A stretch of 64,000 nt of DNA from Zoogloea sp. (GCA_016703645.1 JADJBR010000009.1:1189501-1253500); one strand, 5' to 3'. Shown: positions 28,481 through 38,622, counted from the stretch's first letter. Notes: generated from the letters alone by a model not told the origin. Program-made: numbers and translations.

Positions 28481-29335
28481 TCAAGCCGGTAAGGCCAGCT
28501 TCCCGCCCACCATCGGTGGGCACCAGAAGTAAGCGCCCGACACGGGCCGGGTGAAGCGGAACAGGGCATCCACAATACCGTCCTCCAGGCCTAGCATGCG
28601 TCGCATCTGGGCCTGGAAGGCGTCGACGCTGTGGCCGAAGGCGACGAACATCAGGCCGGCGTTGCGGCCTTCGGCCCAGGGCATGGAGCGGCGCACGAGG
28701 AAGGCTTCGGGGGTGAAGCTCTCTTGCGCGGTGCGTTTGACGTGGGCCGATTCGGGCGCGTCGTCGAGTTCTTCGTTGTCGCTGCGGCGGCGGCCGATGC
28801 AGTGGTCGCGCTCCTCGGGCTGCATGGCTTCGAAGTGACTGAAATTGTGGGTCCAGCGCTGGACGGCGACGAAGCTGGAGCCGTCGGCGGCGATGGCGGC
28901 GGCGGTAGCTGCGTCGCCCTCCGGGTTCTCGGTGCCGTCTTCGTAGCCGCTCAGGTCGCGTCCGCCGTCGTGCTTGAAGGCATCCCACGAATCCGCCAGG
29001 GTGAATGCCGGAGCCAGCGCCGTCTCGATGTGGCGTGCCCGGTGCAGGAGCTCGCCCCGGTCGTCACCGCGCAGCCATAGCCACAGGGCGAAGGGGGTGG
29101 AGGGGATGTCCACGCCGGGGCCGGACAGGGGCGGGAAGGGTTTGAGCCCCGCGATCTTGCGACCGAGGGCACCGAGGGGCGCCATGCCGATGCCGGCGAC
29201 GGTGCGCTCGCCATCGACGATGTCCTGCAGGGCGGCGAGCCCGGCGGCCACGTCGGTGCCGGGCTCGAGATTGAAGGCGAGATAACGGGCGAGGGGAGGC
29301 AGGGGCAGCAGGATGCCGGCTTGGGGGGTATTCAT
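28481..29335 (-). CDS. Dyp-type heme peroxidase
   Basis: 284 aa. The family GxxDG signature is GYEDG at residues 130-134, followed by TENPEG. Later ERDHCIGRRRSDNEEL contains the GR-x2 heme-pocket region, and FVAFGHSVDAFQAQMRRMLG follows. No Tat or Sec signal, so cytoplasmic or encapsulin cargo; no encapsulin gene is adjacent. It oxidises dyes and phenolics with H2O2. It converges on the PEP-CTERM gene with 24 bp between stops. Confidence 0.92.
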   Translation of the reverse strand: MNTPQAGILLPLPPLARYLAFNLEPGTDVAAGLAALQDIVDGERTVAGIGMAPLGALGRKIAGLKPFPPLSGPGVDIPSTPFALWLWLRGDDRGELLHRARHIETALAPAFTLADSWDAFKHDGGRDLSGYEDGTENPEGDAATAAAIAADGSSFVAVQRWTHNFSHFEAMQPEERDHCIGRRRSDNEELDDAPESAHVKRTAQESFTPEAFLVRRSMPWAEGRNAGLMFVAFGHSVDAFQAQMRRMLGLEDGIVDALFRFTRPVSGAYFWCPPMVGGKLALPA

Positions 29336-29395
29336 GAGGCTCTCCGGGAAAGGGGATGCTTTGACGGAGATGATAGGGTAATCCCCCTGCGGCCG

Positions 29396-29998
29396 TCAGC
29401 CCGTTGGCGTCTCGCGCCGGCCCAGGCGATACAGGGCGACGCTGGCCAGGAAGTTGGGTTCGTCGGTGATCACCTTGTCCTCGTCGAAGGCCAGTCGTTC
29501 GTGGATGGCGATGCCTTCCTGGGCGCACAGGTCGTCGAAGTCGGCGATGGTGAAGAAGCGCACGTTGGGTGTGTTGTACCACTGGTGCGGCAGGTTCTTC
29601 GACACCGGCATGTGGCCGTTGAGGATGGCCTGGCGGTGGCGCCAGTAGGCAAAGTTGGGGAAGCTCACCACGGCCTCGCGGCCGACGCGCAGCATCTCCT
29701 TCAGGATGCCCTGGGTGTTGTGCATGGCCTGCAGGGACAGGCTCATGATGACATGGTCGAAGAAGCCGTCGTCGAAGCCGGCGAGCCCTTCTTCCATGTC
29801 GATCTGGATCACGTTGATGTCGTTGCGGGCACAGGCCAGCACCCGCTCCGGGTCTTTTTCGACACCGTAGCCGCGCACCTGGCGGACTTCGGAGAGATAA
29901 CGCAGCAGGCTGCCGTCACCGCAGCCCAGGTCAAGGATGCGCTCACCCGGTTCGATCCAGTTGGCGATCACGTCGTAGTCGTAACGCTGGAAGCTCAT
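29396..29998 (-). CDS. metW: Methionine biosynthesis protein MetW
   Basis: 200 aa class I methyltransferase-like protein: ILDLGCGDGSLLRYL is the SAM-binding motif I, and SLSLQAMHNTQGILKEMLRVG and FPNFAYWRHRQAILNGHMPVSKNLPHQWYNTPN are MetW hallmarks. MetW partners MetX and is thought to activate it. It follows metX by 10 nt in a leftward operon controlled by the upstream riboswitch. Confidence 0.95.
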   Translation of the reverse strand: MSFQRYDYDVIANWIEPGERILDLGCGDGSLLRYLSEVRQVRGYGVEKDPERVLACARNDINVIQIDMEEGLAGFDDGFFDHVIMSLSLQAMHNTQGILKEMLRVGREAVVSFPNFAYWRHRQAILNGHMPVSKNLPHQWYNTPNVRFFTIADFDDLCAQEGIAIHERLAFDEDKVITDEPNFLASVALYRLGRRETPTG

Positions 29999-30008
29999 GG
30001 CACGCCCC

Positions 30009-31133
<1,125 letters not shown>

Positions 31134-31147
31134 CTCAGTTTCGTCTC

Positions 31148-31189
31148 AAAAACGAAAAGCCCAGCCGGCGAACGGTCGCTGACTGGGCT
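31148..31189 (-). terminator. Leader terminator of metX
   Basis: On the minus strand AGCCCAG (31189-31183) pairs with CTGGGCT (31164-31158), with an inner GCGA/TCGC helix, followed by TTTTCGTTTTT. The U-tract ends 15 nt before the metX ATG. Its position directly after the SAM-II aptamer makes it the expression platform for premature termination. Confidence 0.85.
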
Positions 31190-31194
31190 GCCGT

Positions 31195-31249
31195 CGCTTT
31201 AGCCGTACTTTTAAAGCGCCCGCAAGCTGAAGGGTTCAAATCGGCGCTG
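31195..31249 (-). promoter_or_regulatory. SAM-II (SAM_alpha) riboswitch
   Basis: Read on the minus strand: P1 AGCGCC pairs with GGCGCT, enclosing the conserved GATTTGAACC loop start and a GCTTGC segment. After P1 come TTTAAAAGT and the invariant GCTAAA near the 3' end. A pseudoknot helix GCTT/AAGT can form. This matches the SAM-II consensus (CGC-GAUUUxAxCC-UUGC-GCG-UAAA-GCUAAA) base for base at the conserved positions. It sits immediately upstream of a terminator and metX, the usual SAM-II regulon gene. Confidence 0.85.
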
Positions 31250-31307
31250 AGCCAAGAGATTAGCGCGAGGCCCGGTGACAAGTCAAACCCGCACCGGGGC
31301 GCCGGGG

Positions 31308-33029
31308 CTAGAGCTTTTCCACGGCCTCGCGCACCCGGTCGGGATCATCGAGTTTGAGGAGGCGCTGCACCTTGGGGGTCAGGTCGGAGGCGTCGGCCCG
31401 CAGGATGGCCTGCTTGACCTCCAGGATCTGCGCCGGGTGCATGGAAAACTGGCGCAGGCCCATGCCGATGAGCAGCCGGGCACATTCGGGGTCTCCGGCC
31501 ATCTCGCCGCACACAGACACCGGAATGCCGGCCTTGATGCCGGCCTGGATGGTCAGGTGGATCAGGCGCAGCACGGCCGGGTGCAGCGGGTTGTAGAGGT
31601 GGGCGACGGCCTCGTTGCCCCGGTCGATGGCCAGCGTGTATTGGATCAGGTCGTTGGTGCCGATGGACAGGAACTGCAGACGCCGGGTGAAGGCACCCAG
31701 GCACAGGGCCGCGGCGGGGACTTCGATCATGCCGCCGACCGGCACGGCCTCGTCGAACTTGATCTTGCGTTCGCGTAGCTGGGCCTTGGCCTTTTCGAGG
31801 AGGACCAGGGTCTGGTCGATCTCGTTGCTGCTGGCCAGCATGGGGATCAGGATCTTCAGCTTGCCGTAGTGGCTGGCGCGCAGCAACGCCCGCAGCTGGG
31901 TCAGGAACATCTTCGGCTCGGCCAGGCAGAAGCGGATCGCGCGCAGGCCCAGCGCCGGGTTGTCCTCGGTGCGGGTGGCGCCTTCGAGTTCCTTGTCGGC
32001 ACCCACGTCGAGGGTGCGCACGGTGACCGGTTTGCCGGCCATGGTCTTGACGACGGCGCGGTAGGCATCAAACTGCTCGTCCTCGTCCGGCCAGGCTTCC
32101 CTGCTCATGAACAGGAATTCGGTGCGGAACAGGCCCACGCCATCGGCTTCGACACCCTTGGCCTGTACGGCATCGGGGGGCAGTTCGATGTTGGCGAGGA
32201 TCTGCACCTCCTCGCCGTCGAGGGTGGCAGCCCGGGTGGACTTGAGGCGCTTGAGCTTGGAGCGCTCGAGTTCGACGGCTGCCTTGCGCAGGCGGTATTC
32301 CTCGAGGACGCGCTCGTCGGGATCGATGATGACGACACCGCGGGTGCCGTCGATGATGATCAGCTCGTCGTCCTTGACCACATGGCGGATGTGGCGCAGG
32401 GCGACGACGGCCGGGATGGACAGGCTGCGGGCGACAATGGCGGTATGGCCGGTGGGGCCGCCCACGTCGGTGATGAAGCCGGCGACGGCGTGGTCCTTGA
32501 AACCGATGGTGTCGGTGGGCGACAGGTCGTGGGCGACCACGATGGTGCCGAGCCCGTCCTTGCGCTTGGGCGGAAGGTGACCGGGGTGGCCGAGGAGAAC
32601 CTTGACGACCCGCTCCACCACCTGCACCACGTCGGACTTGCGTTCGCGCAGGTAGGCGTCTTCGATGGCCTCGAACTGCTCCACCAGCTGTTCCATCTGC
32701 TGGACAAGCGCCCATTCGGCGTTGGCCCGCCGTGTGCGGATGAGCTGCTCAGCCGCATCCACCAGCATCGGATCTTCGAGGAACATGATGTGCATGCCGA
32801 CGAAGGCATCCACTTCCGAGGGTGCAGCGCCCGCACCGGTGGCGGCCTTGAGTCCTGCCAGCTCGGCCTTCACCCGGGTGACCGCATTGTGCAGACGCGT
32901 GACTTCGGCCTCCACGTGTTTGGGGGCAATCGTGAAGTGGGCGACTTCCAGCAGGGCGTGGGAGACCAGATGGGCGTGGCCGATGGCAATGCCCTGGGAT
33001 ACGGCAAGACCATGTACGGTGAAGCTCAT
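31308..33029 (-). CDS. ptsI: PTS enzyme I (phosphoenolpyruvate-protein phosphotransferase)
   Basis: 573 aa, no GAF domain, so PtsI rather than PtsP type. The phosphorylated His lies in GGPTGHTAIVARSLSIPAVV; the PEP-binding barrel shows GLFRTEFLFMSREAWPDEDEQF and, near the C-terminus, VSVCGEMAGDPECARLLIGMGLRQFSM. It transfers phosphate from PEP to HPr. It is last in the leftward operon gshA-gshB-apbE-EIIA-ptsH-ptsI; no sugar permease is present, as is typical of regulatory PTS in betaproteobacteria. Confidence 0.96.
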   Translation of the reverse strand: MSFTVHGLAVSQGIAIGHAHLVSHALLEVAHFTIAPKHVEAEVTRLHNAVTRVKAELAGLKAATGAGAAPSEVDAFVGMHIMFLEDPMLVDAAEQLIRTRRANAEWALVQQMEQLVEQFEAIEDAYLRERKSDVVQVVERVVKVLLGHPGHLPPKRKDGLGTIVVAHDLSPTDTIGFKDHAVAGFITDVGGPTGHTAIVARSLSIPAVVALRHIRHVVKDDELIIIDGTRGVVIIDPDERVLEEYRLRKAAVELERSKLKRLKSTRAATLDGEEVQILANIELPPDAVQAKGVEADGVGLFRTEFLFMSREAWPDEDEQFDAYRAVVKTMAGKPVTVRTLDVGADKELEGATRTEDNPALGLRAIRFCLAEPKMFLTQLRALLRASHYGKLKILIPMLASSNEIDQTLVLLEKAKAQLRERKIKFDEAVPVGGMIEVPAAALCLGAFTRRLQFLSIGTNDLIQYTLAIDRGNEAVAHLYNPLHPAVLRLIHLTIQAGIKAGIPVSVCGEMAGDPECARLLIGMGLRQFSMHPAQILEVKQAILRADASDLTPKVQRLLKLDDPDRVREAVEKL

Positions 33030-33066
33030 TGCTCGCCCTCCCGCGCCGTCGGGCGGGACGGCCGGG

Positions 33067-33336
33067 TCATTCCCCTTCCCCGAACTTGTCAGCGATCAGG
33101 GCGATCAGGGCGCCCATGGCCTCATCCGCGTCGTCTCCGCTGGTGTCGATGGTGATGGTGCTGCCCTTGGCGGCGGCGAGCATCATGACGCCCATGATGC
33201 TCTTGGCATTGACCCGCTTGCCATTGCGCTCCAGCCAGACTTCGCTCTGGTAGGCGCTGGCGGTCTGGGTCAATTTGGCGGAGGCGCGGGCGTGGAGCCC
33301 CAGTTTATTGATGATTTGTGCTTCCTGACGCGGCAT
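33067..33336 (-). CDS. ptsH: Phosphocarrier HPr
   Basis: 89 aa. H15 in INKLGLHARAS is the EI phosphorylation site; S46 in NAKSIMGVMMLAAAKG is the regulatory HprK-kinase site, so kinase control is possible although hprK is not in this window. 37 bp upstream of ptsI. Confidence 0.96.
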   Translation of the reverse strand: MPRQEAQIINKLGLHARASAKLTQTASAYQSEVWLERNGKRVNAKSIMGVMMLAAAKGSTITIDTSGDDADEAMGALIALIADKFGEGE

Positions 33337-33411
33337 GGTTCGGTCTTCCTGTCTTCCTCGGTGTGCTGACGATGCGTGTTGGGAGCAACTGTTGTTGTTA
33401 TGGGTGAAGCC

Positions 33412-33795
33412 TTATTTCATGTGCACGACGCCCTCGCAGGCGCCGGCCACTGCTTTCTTGACCAACATGTCCATGCTGCGTTCCCGGTAGGTGATGGCGC
33501 GCAGCAACATGGGCAGATTGGCGCCCGCCACACCCTCGACGCGTCCGGGCTCGAGGAGTTTGGCCGCAACGTTGGCGGGGGTGGCGCCCAGAATGTCGGT
33601 GAGGATCAGAACCCCGTCACCGCTATCCACGAGCGTGACTAGCTGTCGCGCCAGCGGTAGGGCATCCAGAGGGTCGTCCTGGCCGGAAATGCCCAATTGC
33701 ATGATCTGGGGCGGACGGCGATTCATCACGTGACAGGCGCACTGGATCAGTGATTCGCCTAGCGTGCCGTGGGTGATGAGAAAAATGCCGATCAT
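33412..33795 (-). CDS. PTS EIIA, mannose-family type
   Basis: 127 aa starting at MIGIFLITHGTLGESL (an ATG three codons upstream is possible). H9 in LITHG is the predicted phosphorylation site; LTDILGATPANVA is a conserved EIIA-Man segment. No EIIB/C/D partners are nearby, so the phospho-relay EI-HPr-EIIA probably signals rather than imports sugar. Follows apbE by about 77 bp. Confidence 0.92.
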   Translation of the reverse strand: MIGIFLITHGTLGESLIQCACHVMNRRPPQIMQLGISGQDDPLDALPLARQLVTLVDSGDGVLILTDILGATPANVAAKLLEPGRVEGVAGANLPMLLRAITYRERSMDMLVKKAVAGACEGVVHMK

Positions 33796-33872
33796 GTGGG
33801 GCATTCTATCCGAAGGGGCCGCCCCGGCAAGCCGTAGAAACCCGGAGATGACGGGATCGTGCGTGCCGCTCT

Positions 33873-34919
33873 TCAGTCCACCACGGTGGCGGATAGGCCT
33901 TGCTCAAACTGGAGGCGGTCGCGCAATGCCCGGCTGACTTCGATGCGGCCGTCCCCGTCAACCCTCAGGGCGTGATCGATGCCGAAACGCTTGGCGTACA
34001 TCCGCCATTCGGATCCGGCCAGATAGACGGGCTTGCTGGCGGCGTCGGACAGGGTCCCGGCGCCCGGGCGCGGTGTGATCAGCACGGTGACGGCCTGGGT
34101 GCCCCGGGCGGGCATGCCGCTGCGGGGGTCCAGGAGGTGACAGTAACGCTCACCGTCGAGTTCGAAAAAGCGCTGGTAATCGCCGGAGGTGCCGATGGCT
34201 TCCCCGTCGCGCAGGGGCAGGCTGGCCAGGGGGCGGGCTTCCCGCGGGTGCTGGATGCCGACCCGCCAGGGGTACTCGCCCTTGCTGCCGAGGGCCATCA
34301 CATTGCCGCCGATGTTGATCAGGGCGTTACTGATGCCTCTTTGCCGGAGCAGGGTGGCGGCCCGGTCGAGGGCGTAGCCTTTGGCATAGCCACCCAGATC
34401 AATTTGCACGGCGCGGTTGCGGCTGCTCACGGTGGAGCCGTTGATGGTCAGGTCCGCCATGCTTGGGCGAGCCTTGATGGCGGCGGCGAGGGCGTCGGGA
34501 GCGGGGCGGGTGGGGGTGAAGGTGTCGGTGTGGAAACCCCACAGGGCGATCAGTTGGCCCAGGGCCGGGTTGAAAAGTTCGTCACCGGTGGCGGCGATGG
34601 CTTTGGCGTCGGCGAGCAGGGTGGCCAGTTCCGGCGATACCGGGATCTGTGGGGTGCCCGCCGCGATGGCAGTGTTGAGGGCGGTGAGCTCGGAGGGCTC
34701 CCAGGCATGATAGGCCCGGTGCAGGCGGTCGAACTCCTGCAGTACGGCGGCGGTAGCGGCGCGGGCTTGCGGCTCGGGCGCCCCCCAGGTGATGACCTCC
34801 ACCCGGGTGCCGAACACGTAGGATTCCTGTTGATGGAGGCGCTCACGCTGGCAGCCGGGCAGCAGCAGGGCGAGGCCGATGGTCAGCAGCCAGAAGGTGA
34901 GCCGGTGTATCAGGCGCAT
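33873..34919 (-). CDS. apbE: FAD:protein FMN transferase ApbE
   Basis: 348 aa lipoprotein: signal peptide FWLLTIGLALLLPGCQ with lipobox LPGC, so anchored in the periplasm. The flavin-transfer fold shows SYVFGTRVEVITWG, DLGGYAKGYALDRAATLLRQRG and NALINIGGNVMALGSKG. It attaches FMN covalently to Thr of target flavoproteins. Overlaps gshB by 10 nt. The NusG-II/Gx pair that often accompanies ApbE lies 9 kb away. Confidence 0.95.
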   Translation of the reverse strand: MRLIHRLTFWLLTIGLALLLPGCQRERLHQQESYVFGTRVEVITWGAPEPQARAATAAVLQEFDRLHRAYHAWEPSELTALNTAIAAGTPQIPVSPELATLLADAKAIAATGDELFNPALGQLIALWGFHTDTFTPTRPAPDALAAAIKARPSMADLTINGSTVSSRNRAVQIDLGGYAKGYALDRAATLLRQRGISNALINIGGNVMALGSKGEYPWRVGIQHPREARPLASLPLRDGEAIGTSGDYQRFFELDGERYCHLLDPRSGMPARGTQAVTVLITPRPGAGTLSDAASKPVYLAGSEWRMYAKRFGIDHALRVDGDGRIEVSRALRDRLQFEQGLSATVVD

Positions 34920-35851
34920 GCCTCCTCAAGGGCATCGATGACGGCGCCGGGTACGTCGAAGCCCATCTGGGCGGTGATCTCGACCATGCAGGTGGGGCTG
35001 GTGACGTTGATTTCGGTGAGGCGGTCGCCGATCACGTCGAGGCCGACGATGAGCAGGCCGCGCGCCCACAGGATGGGGGCCAGGTGGTCGGCGATGGCGC
35101 GTTCGCCATCGGTCAGGGGCATGGCCACGCCACGCCCGCCGGCAGCCAGGTTGCCACGGGTCTCGCCGGCCATGGGGATGCGGGCGAGGGCGTAGGGGAT
35201 CACCTTGCCGCCGATGATCAACACCCGTTTGTCGCCGCCGGAGATGGCGGGCAGGTAGGCCTGGGCCATGATGGTGCGCCGCCCGTCGTGGGTGAGGGTC
35301 TCGATGATGACGTTGCGGTTGGGGTCGTCGGCCCGCACCCGGAAGATCTGGCTGCCGCCCATGCCGTCGAGGGGTTTGAGGATGGTGTCGCCATGGGCGT
35401 CGATGAAGGCGTTGATGTCGGTGGCGGCCCGGGCCACCCGGGTGGCCGGGGTGAACTGGGGAAACTCGGTGATGGCGAGTTTTTCCGAGTGATCGCGGAT
35501 CGAGCGCGGGTGGTTGAAGATGCGAGCCCCGGCCTGGGCCGCCCGTTCGAGCAGCCAGGTGGCCGTGACGTATTCGAAGTCGAAGGGTGGATCCTGACGC
35601 ATCAGCACGGCGTCGAAGGCGGTGAGGGGCAGAACGGCTTCGCCACCTGGGCTGTACCAAGCGTGATCGTCATCGGTGGGCGTGAGGGCCAGGGCCCGCG
35701 CCGATACCTCGCCACCCTCCCACACCAGGGCTTCGCGCTGGATGGCGAAGACCTGGTGACCGCGCCGGGCGGCGGCCCGCATCATCGCAATGCTGGAGTC
35801 CTTGTAGGCCTTGAGGGCGTCGAGGGGGTCGAGGATGAAGGCGAATTTCAT
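34910..35851 (-). CDS. gshB: Glutathione synthetase
   Basis: 313 aa ATP-grasp ligase joining glycine to gamma-glutamylcysteine. MKFAFILDPLDALKAYKDSS is the classic N-terminus; KPLDGMGGSQIFR and NVTSPTCMVEI carry the ATP/Mg2+ site. Downstream of gshA by 9 bp, it completes glutathione synthesis in one operon, consistent with the glutathione-dependent enzymes elsewhere in the window. Confidence 0.97.
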   Translation of the reverse strand: MKFAFILDPLDALKAYKDSSIAMMRAAARRGHQVFAIQREALVWEGGEVSARALALTPTDDDHAWYSPGGEAVLPLTAFDAVLMRQDPPFDFEYVTATWLLERAAQAGARIFNHPRSIRDHSEKLAITEFPQFTPATRVARAATDINAFIDAHGDTILKPLDGMGGSQIFRVRADDPNRNVIIETLTHDGRRTIMAQAYLPAISGGDKRVLIIGGKVIPYALARIPMAGETRGNLAAGGRGVAMPLTDGERAIADHLAPILWARGLLIVGLDVIGDRLTEINVTSPTCMVEITAQMGFDVPGAVIDALEEACA

Positions 35852-35860
35852 GGTGACGGC

Positions 35861-37162
35861 TCAGGCTTCGGCTTCTTCGAGGGCAGGTGCGGGCTCGGTG
35901 GTCTCGATCTCGACCGCTGCGGCGAGCAGGGCCAGCCGGGCCACCACGCCGTAGGCGTAGAAACGGTTGGGAGGGGCGTCCGGCCCCTGGGTGCAGTCGG
36001 GCAGGCTGCAGGGGGCCTCAAAGGCCAGGGGCTCGAAGTGCATGCCCGGGGCGTTGAGGTTCTCGTCTCGGCCACGCTGGGTGTGCACCCGGTAGAAGCC
36101 GCCGACCACGTAGTGATCCATCATGTAGACCACGGGCTCGGCAACGGCGTTGTTGACCGTTTCGAAGGTATGCACGCCCTCCTGGATGATCACGTCGTGC
36201 ACCTCGAGGCCTTCCTTCACCACGCTCATCTTGTTGCGCTGCTTGCGGTTCAGCCCGATCAGCTCGGCCGCATCCTTGACCGTCATCACGCCCATGCCGT
36301 AAGTGCCGGCGTCGGCCTTGACCACGACGAAGGGCTCGTCGGTGACTTCATATTCCTTGTACTTGGCGCGGATGTTGTCGAGCATCGCAGCGACCTTGTC
36401 AGCCAGCTCCTGCTCACCCGCACGGGCGTGGAAATCCAGGCCACCACAGGTGTCCCAGGCCGGGTTGATGCGCCACGGGTCGATACCGATGGCCTTGCCG
36501 AAATCCTGAGTCACCCGGTCGTAGGCGGCGGCGTGGTTGGACTTGCGCCGGGCGTGCCAGCCGGCATGGACCGGCGGTATGACCCACTGGTCGTGGAGAT
36601 TCTCCAGGACACGGGGAACGCCGGCGGACAGGTCGTTGTTGAGCAGCACCGCACAGGGGTTGAAGTCCTTCAGGCCGAGGCGGCTGCCGTGGCGCTCCAG
36701 GGGTTCGAGGGTCAGGCTGCTGCCATTGGCGAGTTCGACCACGGTGGGTGCGGTGATTTCGGGAAGCAGGCTGCCGAGACGCACTTCCAGGCCGGTCAGG
36801 CGCAGGATGGACACCAGCTTGGCCACGTTCTGCAGGTAGAACTGGTTGCGGGTGTGGTTCTCGGGAATCAGGAGGATGGAGCCGGCACCCGCGCAGATGC
36901 GCTCGATGGCGGCCTGGGCGGCCTGCACGCACAGGGGCATGAAGGCGTCGTTGAGATTGTTGAAGCCACCCGGGAACAGGTTGAGGTCAACCGGCGCGAG
37001 CTTGAAACCGGAGTTGCGCAGATCGGTCGAGCCGTAAAAAGGGGGCAGATGTTCCTGCCATTGGGTGCGCATCCAGCGCTCGATGGCGCAGGCGTTATCG
37101 AGGAAATGGCGCTCAAGCTCCAGCAGGGGGCCGGTGAGTGCGGTGGTGAGATGGGGAACCAT
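35861..37162 (-). CDS. gshA: Glutamate--cysteine ligase, proteobacterial GshA type
   Basis: 433 aa from the ATG at 37162; the open frame runs a further 84 codons upstream with unlikely composition. It belongs to the distinct GshA family of beta/gammaproteobacteria (PF08886), with PPFYGSTDLRNSGFKLAPVDLNLFPGGFNNL, NHTRNQFYLQNV, VVVKADAGTYGMGVMTV and IQEGVHTFETVNNAVAEPVVYMMD. It makes gamma-glutamylcysteine. First gene of the gsh-apbE-pts operon; the 136-bp gap to the MTase gene upstream shows no gene. Confidence 0.95.
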   Translation of the reverse strand: MVPHLTTALTGPLLELERHFLDNACAIERWMRTQWQEHLPPFYGSTDLRNSGFKLAPVDLNLFPGGFNNLNDAFMPLCVQAAQAAIERICAGAGSILLIPENHTRNQFYLQNVAKLVSILRLTGLEVRLGSLLPEITAPTVVELANGSSLTLEPLERHGSRLGLKDFNPCAVLLNNDLSAGVPRVLENLHDQWVIPPVHAGWHARRKSNHAAAYDRVTQDFGKAIGIDPWRINPAWDTCGGLDFHARAGEQELADKVAAMLDNIRAKYKEYEVTDEPFVVVKADAGTYGMGVMTVKDAAELIGLNRKQRNKMSVVKEGLEVHDVIIQEGVHTFETVNNAVAEPVVYMMDHYVVGGFYRVHTQRGRDENLNAPGMHFEPLAFEAPCSLPDCTQGPDAPPNRFYAYGVVARLALLAAAVEIETTEPAPALEEAEA

Positions 37163-37298
37163 GGGACCTCGCGAACTGTTCTCGGGTGGGCGTTGCGTCG
37201 GGGGGCGACGGAAGGGAGTGCGTCGTGGACCCGCGCGGCCCGTGATTGTTCGCGGGATGTTACACCATCCACTGTTTACGCCCCTTGACGGTGCGTCC

Positions 37299-38540
37299 TC
37301 AATCCTCGGTGGGCAGGAAGATGCTGAAGCTTGCCGGGAGGGGGGCGTTCTCCAGGCTGCGCTGGCTGAACAGATAGCGGCCGTCGCAGATGAAGCCCAG
37401 ATCGGCCCAGTCAACGGCGTTCAGCGCATCGCGGAAGGCGGCCAGGTCTGCACCCGTCCGGCGTGGGAAAACGCCCAGGACGGCGCCGTCGAAATTCAGG
37501 CAGGGATGAATGAAAAAGGGCTCGGGCCGGCGGGTCTTGGTGTTCACATAGACCCGCGGCGTATTGCTCTGGGGGTAGCCCCGGCCCCATTGCCACCAGT
37601 TGGAGTCGTCGAAGCTGCGGATGCGTCGGGCCAGCAGACGCTTGCGATGGGGGAGCAGGGCGGCAGGCGGGGGCTCGCCAGGCTCGCACCAGATCATGCG
37701 GCGGGTCTGGCCGCTGGCGATGGTGCCTGAGCTGACGAAATCCCGGTTGCCGTCACGGTCGCTGACGTAGATCTCGTCGGCCCCGGATACGGCACCGACC
37801 CGCACCGTGGCCACATCCGCCAGGCTGAGGGCGTATTCACCGCGGCTGAACAGCAGGTGGCCTGCGCATTCGGAGAAGTGCCGGTATTGCCAGTGGGGGT
37901 GATCCAGGCCGTGAGCGACGTCGTCACCCTGGCCAATTTGGGCCCAGGCGGTGTTATGGGACAGGTTGCCGAGCTCGTAGCGCCAGATCAGACAGTTGGG
38001 CAGGGCATCAGCAAAGACGCGGGCGTCGCCCAGTTCGATGGCGTGGGTGATGGTTCCCCGTTCATGGAGCCAGCGGTTGAGGCGTCGGGAACTGGTCGAT
38101 TTGAGGAAATCCCGGGGCGTGATGAAGATCAGTTCGCCCCCCGGTGCCAGGTGATGCACGCATTTCTCGATGAAGAAGAGGTACAGGTTGCTGCGGCCGT
38201 CAAAGCCGTCCTGGCGCAGCAGGGCCCGGGTGGTCGGGGCGACGTCCTGATAGCGCACGTAGGGGGGGTTGCCGATCACCGTGTCGAATTTTTCGCTCTC
38301 CGGGTAGGCGAAGAAATCCATGTTGAGGCCGCCGGGAGGGCACTGGCGTGGGTCCAGTTCAATGCCCACGGCGTGGCGCAGGTGCTGCAGGAAGGCGCCA
38401 TCGCCGCAGGAAGGTTCAAGCACGCGGCCGGCATTGTGGCGAAGGCGCAGCATGGCCCGGACAATGCGTTCGGGGGTGAAGACCTGCCCTAGGCTCGCAG
38501 GATCGGGATGGAGGGCTGGTGAGGCGGGCGCTGGGAGCAT
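37299..38540 (-). CDS. Orphan N6-adenine DNA methyltransferase
   Basis: 413 aa. The SAM-binding region LEPSCGDGAFLQHL, catalytic IGNPPYVRY (NPPY) and GGELIFITPRDFLKS identify a class I DNA adenine methyltransferase, TaqI/Eco57I-like. The C-terminal half is a target-recognition-like region with YVNTKTRRPEPFF. No restriction endonuclease or specificity gene is near; it sits 82 bp downstream of hemW, so it is a solitary enzyme in a housekeeping neighbourhood. Recognition sequence unknown. Confidence 0.85.
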   Translation of the reverse strand: MLPAPASPALHPDPASLGQVFTPERIVRAMLRLRHNAGRVLEPSCGDGAFLQHLRHAVGIELDPRQCPPGGLNMDFFAYPESEKFDTVIGNPPYVRYQDVAPTTRALLRQDGFDGRSNLYLFFIEKCVHHLAPGGELIFITPRDFLKSTSSRRLNRWLHERGTITHAIELGDARVFADALPNCLIWRYELGNLSHNTAWAQIGQGDDVAHGLDHPHWQYRHFSECAGHLLFSRGEYALSLADVATVRVGAVSGADEIYVSDRDGNRDFVSSGTIASGQTRRMIWCEPGEPPPAALLPHRKRLLARRIRSFDDSNWWQWGRGYPQSNTPRVYVNTKTRRPEPFFIHPCLNFDGAVLGVFPRRTGADLAAFRDALNAVDWADLGFICDGRYLFSQRSLENAPLPASFSIFLPTED

Positions 38541-38622
38541 GGGAAAAGCCGGGCGGAAACACGACGGATTATGCCGCAGGCAGAGATGCTCGGGGCGACG
38601 GAGGTCGGTCCCGTGTCGAGGC

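Noticed and set aside
31230-31245. tRNA T-loop-like GGTTCAAATC
   Set aside because: On the plus strand it lies inside the SAM-II aptamer, and no acceptor or anticodon stem can be formed around it.
35084-37288. 734-codon plus-strand ORF
   Set aside because: Antisense of gshA and gshB; no recognisable domain.
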